Assembly (NCBI GenBank): GCA_963736685.1
Contig: CAVTPZ010000034.1
Location: forward strand, 1 to 64,000
Reading direction: 5' to 3'
Origin: DASUPK01 sp963736685
GTDB lineage: Bacteria > Actinomycetota > Thermoleophilia > Solirubrobacterales > 70-9
DNA length: 64,000 nucleotides
This document shows, in pieces, positions 16,944-24,686 of the stretch. The notes under the pieces are model-generated. The model made no database searches and was not told the origin of the DNA. It saw nothing but the letters and a program-made list of their open reading frames with translations. Numbering within the stretch: position 1 is the first letter of the stretch; the number at the start of each line of letters is the position of its first letter. The position numbers and the translations under genes are program-made.

Positions 16944-17653
16944 CCGAAGAGGCACCGCGGCGGCGCCCGCGAGTCGTCGGCCTGCTCGTTCTGGCTCTCG
17001 TCGTCGGGCTCATCGGCTTCGCGATCGTGAGCATCGCGGTCGGAACGGGGACCGAGGAGGGCGATGACGTCCAGATCACCGGGGCGGCCGAGGTGCAGAG
17101 CCTGCTGGGCGGGATCCAGCAGGACGGGCCGAGGCTCGGCAATCCGGACGCCCCCGTCACGATCCAGGTCTTCAACGATCTCCAGTGCGATCCGTGTTCG
17201 GACTGGAACCGTGATGTCGTCGTTCCCCTGATCGCTGGCCCCGTGCGCGACGGCGACCTCCAGCTGATCTACCACAACTTCCCGATGACCGAGTCCGGTT
17301 TCTTCCTCGGCGCCTACGCCGCGGCCGCCGCCGCGAAGCAGGACTACGAGTGGCAGTTCGCGGAGCTCTTCTTCAGGAACCAGGACGAGGCCAAGAAGCA
17401 CGGCGCCAACCAGGATTTCCTCAACAACATCGCGCGCGGCGTGGGCGTCGCGGGCTTCAACGTCGAGCAGTGGCAGCGCGACATGAACGGGGACGACATC
17501 ACCGCGACGCTCGAGGCCGACGAGAAGATCACCGCCGAGCGCAGACTGCCCGTCGGGCCGGCGGTCGTGGTCGGCGGCCCGAACGGGACGCGCCAGCTGA
17601 CGGAGTCGCCCTCGCTCGCAGAGGTGCAGCAGGCGATCGCCGAGGTTCAATGA
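16940..17653 (+). CDS. Membrane-anchored DsbA-like thiol oxidoreductase
   Basis: The 237-residue protein has a basic N-terminus, one membrane anchor (about 12-33, VVGLLVLALVVGLIGFAIV) and an extracytoplasmic thioredoxin-like DsbA domain with the active-site pair C83-x-x-C86 in LQCDPCSDWN. The cis-Pro loop is probably LPVGPAVVVGG near the end. Such proteins introduce disulfides into exported proteins. The GTG start at 16940 overlaps the upstream stop. Its own TGA overlaps the ATG of a secreted, Cys-containing protein (ATGA at 17650-17653), so it is co-translated with a possible substrate. Confidence 0.88.
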   Translation: MTEEAPRRRPRVVGLLVLALVVGLIGFAIVSIAVGTGTEEGDDVQITGAAEVQSLLGGIQQDGPRLGNPDAPVTIQVFNDLQCDPCSDWNRDVVVPLIAGPVRDGDLQLIYHNFPMTESGFFLGAYAAAAAAKQDYEWQFAELFFRNQDEAKKHGANQDFLNNIARGVGVAGFNVEQWQRDMNGDDITATLEADEKITAERRLPVGPAVVVGGPNGTRQLTESPSLAEVQQAIAEVQ

Positions 17654-18570
17654 GCCCGCGAGGTACGAACCGCCTCGGGCGTTGTTTGAAGGGAGTGCTC
17701 TCACTCCCCTCGAGGCGAAGCGGAGCCTTGCCGAGTGCGGCTGCGCTGGGGCTCGTCTGCCTGGCGTTCGCGCATCCGGCGAGCGCGTCGGTGACGATCG
17801 GCCAGGTGGCGCCCGGCGCCCCGGCGGCCAACTGCACCACCTCCGGGCTCGACTACCTGGAGCCGAGCGTCACCGGCGGGAACCTGTACGTGGCGAAGGA
17901 GGCGGGGACGATCACCTCCTGGTCGACGAACTCGTCCGGCGCAGGGGCGACCTACGTGGTCAAGATCTTCCGCCGCACCACCGATCCCGACTCCTTCCAG
18001 GTCATGTCCCACTCGTCTCCGCATCTGGTGACCAATGGCCTCAACACGGTCTCTGTGAACCTCTCGGTCAAGTCCGGGGACATGATCGGCTACCACGAGA
18101 GCGGGCCGCCCAACTCGTGCGCATTCTCCCAGCCGGGCGACAACGTCCTCAATCGCCTCGGCGATATCTCCGACGGCGACGCTGGGATCTTCACCCCCCA
18201 GAACGACGTCCGGCTCAACCTGTCGGCCGTCCTCGTCCCGGACAACGGCTTCACGATCGGCTCGGTCACCAAGGACCGCAAGAGGGGCACCGCGACGTTC
18301 ACCGTGACGACGACGAACCCGGGGATCGTCTCGATCGCAGGCAAGGGGATGAAGAAGCGGGCGTCCAAGCAACTGGCGGTGGCGGGTCCGGTCACCTTCT
18401 CGGTCGCCACGATCGGCGAGACGAGGCACAGGCTGAAGCGAAAGGGCAGCGTCCCGTTGGCGGTCCGGGTGAACTTCTTCCCCAACGAAGGGGATTCCTC
18501 GCCGCAGACGCTCAACCTGAGGCTGAGACAGACCCGGCCGCCGCCCCCGCCACCGATTTCGTCGCCTTGA
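17650..18570 (+). CDS. Secreted beta-sandwich protein, paralogue of the 21874 product
   Basis: The function is unknown. The 306-residue product has a long basic N-region and a signal peptide ending ...FAHPASA before SVTIGQVAPG. The mature part is beta-rich with AGTITSWSTNSS, VKIFRRT, VKSGDMIGYH and RLNLSAVLVPD, and ends in a Lys/Arg-rich beta domain with a proline run (RPPPPPP). The same ordered motifs occur in the gene at 21874-22701, so they are paralogues flanking a large secreted protein. The ATG overlaps the stop of the DsbA-like gene. The mature domain keeps two cysteines (NCTTSGL, NSCAFSQ) that could form a disulfide. Confidence 0.8.
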   Translation: MSPRGTNRLGRCLKGVLSLPSRRSGALPSAAALGLVCLAFAHPASASVTIGQVAPGAPAANCTTSGLDYLEPSVTGGNLYVAKEAGTITSWSTNSSGAGATYVVKIFRRTTDPDSFQVMSHSSPHLVTNGLNTVSVNLSVKSGDMIGYHESGPPNSCAFSQPGDNVLNRLGDISDGDAGIFTPQNDVRLNLSAVLVPDNGFTIGSVTKDRKRGTATFTVTTTNPGIVSIAGKGMKKRASKQLAVAGPVTFSVATIGETRHRLKRKGSVPLAVRVNFFPNEGDSSPQTLNLRLRQTRPPPPPPISSP

Positions 18571-18592
18571 TCGCCTCTAGACTCGGCAACCG

Positions 18593-21500
18593 ATGAAGCG
18601 TCGCGTAAGCGCTGCGGTGCTCTTCGTTCTTGCGCTGCTGGCTCTCACCGGGATCGGATGCGGGAGCGGCAACCGGCAGGACGCCGAGACCATCAAGGGG
18701 AAGCCCGTCACGGGATCCAAGGGCAGGACGCTGAGCGTCGCGAAGCTCGCGAGCGGCGACTTCGAACGAGAGCACTCGGCGCCGGCGATCCCGGAGGGAA
18801 ATCTCGAGGCGGAGAAGGAAGAGGCAGGCGGCGAGGAAACCGAACCGGAGGGGGAGGCGACCGAACCGGAGGGGGAGGCGGGCACTCCGTCCGAGGCCCA
18901 GGCGGAGCGGATCAGCCCGAACGTTCGCGAGAAGCCCGAGCCCGGCGAGGAGAGCGGACCGCCGAAGCACGCGGGCGCCGCCGTCCCTCTGCAGCGGACC
19001 GGGAAGGCGGCGATCACGCCGAGCCAGGCGGTCACCCCCGGCACCAACTTCCTCGGCGCGCAGCTCAGCCAGTCGAACTTCGTCCCGCCGGACTCCATGG
19101 GCGCGGTGGGACCCAGTCAGGTCCTGGTGTCCGTCAATGGGCGGATCAGGGTGTACGACAAGCAGGGCAATCTCGGCGGCCTGAACCTCACCGATTCGGC
19201 CTTCTGGGCGCCGGTGCGCAACGGCGCGGAGCCGACCGACCCCGGTGTCGAGTACGACCGCCTCTCGCAGCGATGGATCGTCTCCGCCATCAACGTGGAG
19301 GCGACGAACAACCGCGTCATGCTGGCGGTCAGCAACGGGCCGACGATCACGAGCGCCAGCAGCTTCACGTACTTCTTCTTCAACGAATCCAACCCGCCGC
19401 CCGCAGGTCCATCGCGGTTCGCCGACTATCCGCAGCTGGGAGTCGATGCGAACGCGATCTACATCGGTGTCAACGAGTTCACCTCGAGCAGCGGCACCTT
19501 CGCCGGGACGAGCGCCTTCGTGATTCGCAAGTCGAGCGTGCTGAATGGCGGGCCGATGGTGGTCACCGCCTTTCGCAATCTGGTCTCCGGCGGCGCCGGC
19601 GCGGGGCCGACCTCTCCGCAGCCCGCAACGGACATGAATCCGAATGTCGGTGCGGGGTACATCGTCGGCGCCGACAACCAGGTCTTCAGCAAGATCGACG
19701 TCCGCCGGATCACGGATCCCGGCGGAACGCCGTCGATCTCGGGGAACCTGGGCGTCACGGTCCCAACCACGGCGACCCCCCTCCCCGTCCCGGCTCAGGG
19801 GACGACCGGAGGCATCGACGCTCTCGACGATCGCCTCTTCGAGGCGATGGTCGGGACGGCTCCTGACGGCACGGTTTCGCTCTGGACGGCGCACAACATT
19901 CGCATGGACGCGGCGGGCAACGGGTCCGCCGGCGGCAACCGGGATGGCGCTCGCTGGTATGAGATCGGCAGCCTGGACACCTCGCCGAGCCTCGACCAGT
20001 CGGGGAGCGTCTTCGACACGGCCGCCAGTAACCCCCTCTTCTACTGGATGCCCTCGATCGCGATGAACGGCCAGGGGGCCGCCTCCATCAACATGAGCAG
20101 GGCGGGCACGGGGCACTTCGCAGAGGTGGCCTCCTCCGGCAGGCTTGAAGGTGACGCCCCCGGCACGACGGAAGCGCCCACGATCACCCAGTCGAGCACG
20201 AGCTCGTACGACGTCGGCTCAGGTACACCTCGGCGCTGGGGCGACTACTCGCAGACGATGGTCGACCCGACCGACAACATGACCTTCTGGACCTTCCAGG
20301 AGTACGCCAACCAGCCCAACTCGTGGGGGGTCCAGGTGATCCAGCTGCAGGCCCCGCCACCGGCGACCCCATCGACGGCCACGCCGGTCGCGCCGGCCAC
20401 CTCCGTGACTCAGGGAAGCTGCTCGGTGGGTGTGGAGATCGCGGGCACGTCGACGGATGGCTCAGGGTTCTTCGATCCCGGCTCGGACCCGGGAGGCCCC
20501 GGATACGACAACCACATCAGCGCCTCCGTGACCGGCGGGGTGCAGGTGAACCACGTCACCTATGTGGATCCCACGCATGTCGTTCTCGACGTCGACACGC
20601 GCTCGGCGAGCACCGGAGCGCAGGACGTGACCGTCACCAATCCTGATGGCCAGCACGCGACCACGACGGGTCTGCTCACCGTCGACCCCGCGGGCACCGG
20701 GCCGACGACGCCCTGCATGACCGGCACGGATCCCGACTCGCCCGCCAACGAGACCTCGCCGAAGGTGCTCGGGACGGCCGATCCGGGGTCCACGGTGAAG
20801 CTCTACACGGATCCGAGCTGCCCCGATGGCCAGGAGGTGGGAACCGGGACCGCCAGCGAGTTCGCGTTTCCGGGCATCGCCGTCAGCCCTCCGGTGCAGG
20901 CCAACACGGCCACCGTGTTCTATGCGACCGCCACCGATTCGGGGAGCAATGTCTCGGCCTGCTCCTCGACGCTCTCCACGCCGTCCGGCTCGGTCACCTA
21001 CGTCGAGGATTCCACCGCGCCTGACGTGTCGGTCGACAGCGGGCCCACAGGGCTCACCAACGAGACGACGCCGACCTTCAGCTTCAGCGCCACCGATGCG
21101 GTTGGTCCCGTGAGCTTCGAGTGCTCGATCGACACCGGCAGCCCGAGCTTCGGCCCATGCTCAGGTCCGGGCAACAGCGACACACCCGCCACCGCCCTGA
21201 CGGACGGCCCGTACACCTTCCGGGTGCAGGCAACTGACGCCGCCTCCAACTCAGCGGTCGCGACGCAGGATTTCGAGGTGGACGGCACGCCCCCCTCGGT
21301 CACCGTCGACTCTGGCCCAACCGGGACGATCACCGACACCACGCCGGCCTTCACATTCAGCGGCACGGATGCGCACGGTCCTGTCGCCTTCCTGTGCTCA
21401 ATCGACACAGGGACGCCGAATTTCGGCGGATGCTCCGGCCCTGGCGACAGTGACACGCCGTCCAGCCCGCTCGCCGGTGGAGCGCACACCTTCAGGGCCC

Positions 21501-21826
21501 AGGGCACCGACGCCGCGGGCAACTCCGCGGTCGCGACGCGCGGGTTCACCGTTCAGCTTTCCCCGCCGGTGTCGCCGGACACGACGATCACGAAGGGCCC
21601 GAAGAAGAAGACCACCAAGCGCCGTCCGAAATTCAAGTTCACCTCGAGCCAGGCGGGCTCGACCTTCCAGTGCAAGGTTGACAAGGGGCAGTTCGCATCC
21701 TGCGTTTCGCCCTTTAAGCCGCCCAAGCTCCGACTCGGCAAGCACGTTCTGAAGGTGAAGGCGGTCGGCCCGACCGGAGTGGCCGATTCCGCCCCAGCGG
21801 TCAGGAAGTTCAAGGTCATCGCCTAG
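18593..21826 (+). CDS. Large secreted repeat protein
   Basis: The 1077-residue product begins with an exported leader ending GIGC (Cys near 23), which may be a lipobox with an atypical -3 residue. An acidic low-complexity linker follows (TEPEGEA twice, about 80-102). The next region (about 140-580) resembles beta-propeller or exo-beta proteins (GAVGPSQVLVSVNGRIRVYD, DPGVEYDRLSQRWIVSAIN). Then come Ig-like segments and two clear repeats of about 87 residues (near 811-897 and 899-987) sharing DSGPTG, CSIDTG and CSGPG. A Lys-rich third unit (KGPKKKTTKRRPKFKF) resembles C-terminal beta repeats of Solirubrobacterales surface proteins. TAGACT (18578-18583) lies 9 nt before the ATG. Function unknown; a surface or adhesion role is inference. 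Confidence 0.8.
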   Translation: MKRRVSAAVLFVLALLALTGIGCGSGNRQDAETIKGKPVTGSKGRTLSVAKLASGDFEREHSAPAIPEGNLEAEKEEAGGEETEPEGEATEPEGEAGTPSEAQAERISPNVREKPEPGEESGPPKHAGAAVPLQRTGKAAITPSQAVTPGTNFLGAQLSQSNFVPPDSMGAVGPSQVLVSVNGRIRVYDKQGNLGGLNLTDSAFWAPVRNGAEPTDPGVEYDRLSQRWIVSAINVEATNNRVMLAVSNGPTITSASSFTYFFFNESNPPPAGPSRFADYPQLGVDANAIYIGVNEFTSSSGTFAGTSAFVIRKSSVLNGGPMVVTAFRNLVSGGAGAGPTSPQPATDMNPNVGAGYIVGADNQVFSKIDVRRITDPGGTPSISGNLGVTVPTTATPLPVPAQGTTGGIDALDDRLFEAMVGTAPDGTVSLWTAHNIRMDAAGNGSAGGNRDGARWYEIGSLDTSPSLDQSGSVFDTAASNPLFYWMPSIAMNGQGAASINMSRAGTGHFAEVASSGRLEGDAPGTTEAPTITQSSTSSYDVGSGTPRRWGDYSQTMVDPTDNMTFWTFQEYANQPNSWGVQVIQLQAPPPATPSTATPVAPATSVTQGSCSVGVEIAGTSTDGSGFFDPGSDPGGPGYDNHISASVTGGVQVNHVTYVDPTHVVLDVDTRSASTGAQDVTVTNPDGQHATTTGLLTVDPAGTGPTTPCMTGTDPDSPANETSPKVLGTADPGSTVKLYTDPSCPDGQEVGTGTASEFAFPGIAVSPPVQANTATVFYATATDSGSNVSACSSTLSTPSGSVTYVEDSTAPDVSVDSGPTGLTNETTPTFSFSATDAVGPVSFECSIDTGSPSFGPCSGPGNSDTPATALTDGPYTFRVQATDAASNSAVATQDFEVDGTPPSVTVDSGPTGTITDTTPAFTFSGTDAHGPVAFLCSIDTGTPNFGGCSGPGDSDTPSSPLAGGAHTFRAQGTDAAGNSAVATRGFTVQLSPPVSPDTTITKGPKKKTTKRRPKFKFTSSQAGSTFQCKVDKGQFASCVSPFKPPKLRLGKHVLKVKAVGPTGVADSAPAVRKFKVIA
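21022..21555 (+). repeat. Two tandem ~265 bp coding repeats
   Basis: Within the large secreted protein, two adjacent units each encode a VDSGPTG...TTPxFxFS...CSIDTG...CSGPG...AVAT block. The DNA copies have diverged but stay in phase. They probably encode Ig-like beta domains with an internal cysteine pair. Confidence 0.65.
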
Positions 21827-21861
21827 CGAGAAATCGGGAGGCGGGCGGCCCTTCGAAGGGT

Positions 21862-21867
21862 TAAGGT
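21862..21867 (+). promoter_or_regulatory. -10 box (TAAGGT) supporting an ATC start at 21874
   Basis: TAAGGT fits TANNNT and ends 6 nt before ATC at 21874, the spacing found at other leaderless genes in this window. It also contains the in-frame TAA that closes the reading frame upstream, so no start further upstream is possible. Confidence 0.5.
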
Positions 21868-21873
21868 CGGACG

Positions 21874-22701
21874 ATCGCTCGACTCGTCCGGATCAGTTTT
21901 CTCGCTGCGCTCGCTCTCGCTGTATGCGCCACGTCGGCCACCGCATCCGTAACCCTTGGTCAGCTGGCATCGGCTCCGACGGGGTCGGTGACGAACATCG
22001 ACCTGATCCAGGTGAACGCGGCCACCGGTGCTTCCTATCAGGTGCCTGAGGCGGGCACGATCACCTCGTGGAGCCACAATGCCGGGCCGGGGGCTTCGCA
22101 GATGGCCATCATGAAGGTCTACCGGAAGACCCGTGAACCGAACTTCTACACAGTGGTCGGCCTCGACGGTCCGCATCCGCTGACCGCAAGCCTTGTCAAC
22201 ACCTTCGGGGTGGCGATTCCGGTCCAGCCCGGCGATATCGTCGGGATCGACGGGACCGGTGGTGCCGTGAGCACCCTTTTCTCAAGCGTGCCGGCAGACG
22301 CGTTTTTCAACAGGTCGGGAAACATGAGCCTTGGGGATGAGGCCAGTTTCAACGGGCCCGCGATCGGCAGCCGAGTGAACGTCTCTGCAGTCCTGGCGCC
22401 CAGCAACACAGTTGCCCTGGGCGCCACCACCCTCAGCAAGAAGAAGGGCACCGCGACGCTCAGCCTGACCCTCCCCAATTCGGGGAACCTGACGGCATCG
22501 GGCACCGGAGCGCAGGCCACACCGACGGGAGCGGTAAGTGCCGGCGCCGTCCAGTTGATCGTCAGCGCGACGGGCAAGCAGCGCAAGAAGCTGAATGCCA
22601 AGGGCAAGGTGACGCTCAACGTGTCGATCACCTTCACGCCGGCCAACGGCGACCCCGCCACGCAGACGGTGGCGGTCAAGCTGAAGAAGAAAACGAAGTA
22701 A
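21874..22701 (+). CDS. Secreted beta-sandwich protein with a probable ATC start
   Basis: The 275-residue product is a paralogue of the 17650-18570 protein: signal peptide (FLAALALAVCATSATA) followed by SVTLGQLAS, then AGTITSWSHNAG, MKVYRKT, VQPGDIVGIDG and VNVSAVLAPS, and a Lys-rich C-terminal beta domain. No ATG, GTG, TTG or CTG lies in frame between the upstream TAA (21862) and the signal peptide. The first usual start, GTG 21988, would remove the whole signal peptide. ATC at 21874 gives M-ARLVRISFLAALAL and lies 6 nt after a TAAGGT -10 box, so it is my choice. A G-to-C change from ATG, or a sequence error, is the alternative. Function unknown. Confidence 0.65.
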   Translation: MARLVRISFLAALALAVCATSATASVTLGQLASAPTGSVTNIDLIQVNAATGASYQVPEAGTITSWSHNAGPGASQMAIMKVYRKTREPNFYTVVGLDGPHPLTASLVNTFGVAIPVQPGDIVGIDGTGGAVSTLFSSVPADAFFNRSGNMSLGDEASFNGPAIGSRVNVSAVLAPSNTVALGATTLSKKKGTATLSLTLPNSGNLTASGTGAQATPTGAVSAGAVQLIVSATGKQRKKLNAKGKVTLNVSITFTPANGDPATQTVAVKLKKKTK

Positions 22702-22702
22702 A

Positions 22703-22776
22703 TCGGGGCGCCCGGATTTGAACCGGGGACCTCACCGACCCGAACGGTGCGCGCTACCAGGCTGCGCCACGCCCCG
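22703..22776 (-). tRNA. tRNA-Pro, anticodon CGG
   Basis: Read on the minus strand, the 74 nt fold as a complete cloverleaf. The acceptor stem pairs CGGGGCG with CGCCCCG, followed by discriminator A. The anticodon stem pairs CACCG with CGGTG around a TTCGGGT loop, giving anticodon CGG. The T arm pairs CCCGG with CCGGG around TTCAAAT. It decodes CCG proline codons, which are common in this GC-rich genome. CCA is not encoded. It starts 36 bp from the divergent SnoaL-like gene and ends against the stop of the secreted protein gene. Confidence 0.97.
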
Positions 22777-22812
22777 AGGGGCAGAAGGATAGAGGCGCGA
22801 TAGCGTTGCGGC

Positions 22813-23274
22813 ATGGCCGATAACGCCAAGCTCATCGAGGGCCTCTACGCGGCGCTCGATCGCCACGACGGCGAGGCGATGGCGAAGCTCTACGCCCCGG
22901 ACGGCCGCTTCCACGACCCCGCGTTCGGAGAGCTGACGGGTGCCGAGGCGGGGGACATGTGGCGGATGCTCACCGGGCGCTCGGAGGACCTGAAGGTTGA
23001 GCTGGCGGATCACGAGGCCGACGGCGACGAGGGGAGCGCCCACTGGATTGCGACCTACACGTTCCGCGGTGGCCGGCACGTCGTCAACGACATCCACGCC
23101 AGGTTCCGATTCCAGGACGGGAAGATCGTCGAGCACGACGACTCGTTCTCATTCTCCCGCTGGGCGCGCCAGGCGCTCGGGCCTGCCGGGTACGTGCTCG
23201 GCCTCCCGCCGATGAGCCTGCTCGTCCGCCGCAAGGCTCGCGGGGATCTGGCGGACTTTCGCAAGCTGCGCTGA
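22813..23274 (+). CDS. SnoaL/NTF2-like protein
   Basis: The 153-residue product has the alpha+beta cone layout of SnoaL-like polyketide cyclases and ketosteroid-isomerase relatives: an N-terminal helix (AKLIEGLYAALDRHDGEAMAKLYAP), then RFHDPAFGELTGAEA and beta strands with WIATYTFRG. The substrate cannot be inferred. TAGCGT at 22801-22806 lies 6 nt before the ATG and no Shine-Dalgarno is present, so it looks leaderless. Its TGA abuts the TCA of the convergent membrane-protein gene, making the palindrome TGATCA. Confidence 0.78.
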   Translation: MADNAKLIEGLYAALDRHDGEAMAKLYAPDGRFHDPAFGELTGAEAGDMWRMLTGRSEDLKVELADHEADGDEGSAHWIATYTFRGGRHVVNDIHARFRFQDGKIVEHDDSFSFSRWARQALGPAGYVLGLPPMSLLVRRKARGDLADFRKLR

Positions 23275-23961
23275 TCAGTCCGTGCCGAGGCGCGGAAGCA
23301 GAAAGCGCGCGCCCGCAATGCCCAGCAGCAGCGCCCCGCCGCCGATCCACAGGACCGGGTCCTCGGCCGAGAAGCCCTCGAGCTTGCTGCCGACATAGGT
23401 GAAGTAGGCCGTGATCGGGGCGTAGCCGACGGCTGTCGTCCAGGTGAATCGCCACAAGGGGATCCGTGCGGCTCCGGAGACGTAGCCCATCAGGCTGAAG
23501 GGCATGATGGGGATCAATCGCACGGCGATCAGCGCGAGCGCTCCACCTCTGTGGATGACCCGCTCGATCCGCAGGAAGCGATCCTCTCCCGCGATGCGGT
23601 AGAGGAGGGGACGGGCGAAGTGCCTTCCGACCGCGTAGGAGGCCAGTCCGGAGATGACCCAGCACGCGAGGACGAGGGGAAACCCCAGCCCGAAGCCGAA
23701 CACGTAGCCGGCGGCCGCGTCCAGGATCTCCGCCGGATACCAGACGATCACGTGCACCAGGGCGAGCCAGAGCACGAGGAACGCCCCGGCTGCGTTCCCA
23801 TTGAGGTCGTCGCGCAGGGCGGCGGTGTCGCCGTGGAGCGCGTCGCTCATCGCGGTGCGCAGGGAAGGGATCGCGAATGCCACAGCGACGCCGATCAGGA
23901 TTCCCGCCACCGTCACGGCGACGCCGGTCCAGGTTCCTCCGCCGGGCGGCCCGCGGTGCAC
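23275..23961 (-). CDS. TVP38/TMEM64 (VTT/DedA-like) membrane protein
   Basis: These polytopic proteins belong to the DedA/VTT group involved in lipid or membrane homeostasis. The family core is visible: AAGYVFGFGLGFPLVLACWVIS, then GRHFARPLL, ERVIHRGGALALIAVRLIPI, and PFSLMGYVSGAARIPLWRF. About five hydrophobic segments are seen. GTG at 23961 gives 228 residues, normal for the family, and is preceded 7 nt upstream by TAATCT (minus strand, 23969-23974), a leaderless start. It is divergent from sodA. Confidence 0.87.
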   Translation of the reverse strand: MHRGPPGGGTWTGVAVTVAGILIGVAVAFAIPSLRTAMSDALHGDTAALRDDLNGNAAGAFLVLWLALVHVIVWYPAEILDAAAGYVFGFGLGFPLVLACWVISGLASYAVGRHFARPLLYRIAGEDRFLRIERVIHRGGALALIAVRLIPIMPFSLMGYVSGAARIPLWRFTWTTAVGYAPITAYFTYVGSKLEGFSAEDPVLWIGGGALLLGIAGARFLLPRLGTD

Positions 23962-24009
23962 GATCGTTAGATTAGAAGCCGCAGGCCACCGACCCCTAAA
24001 GGAGGGCAG

Positions 24010-24615
<606 letters not shown>

Positions 24616-24633
24616 GCGCGCGGGTCCTGTCAT

Positions 24634-24686
24634 CGTAGGAACCTCCCACGGGCGCTCAGTAGTCGCGCCCGTGGGAGCCTCCTACG
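24634..24686. terminator. Large bidirectional hairpin between sodA and the GMC gene
   Basis: Arms at 24634-24655 and 24665-24686 are complementary over 22 bp with only two mismatches and a 9-nt loop. The right arm overlaps the last bases of the convergent GMC gene. No T-run follows, so it may act as a bidirectional terminator or RNA-stabilising structure rather than a textbook intrinsic terminator. Confidence 0.65.

Noticed and set aside
18841..18888. 21-bp tandem repeat (TEPEGEA coding) as a regulatory repeat
   Set aside because: It is in frame inside the acidic linker of the secreted protein and is best explained as low-complexity coding sequence.
21988..22701. GTG 21988 as the start of the secreted paralogue
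   Set aside because: It would delete the in-frame signal peptide and the conserved SVTxGQ start of the mature protein; ATC 21874 with its -10 box fits better.
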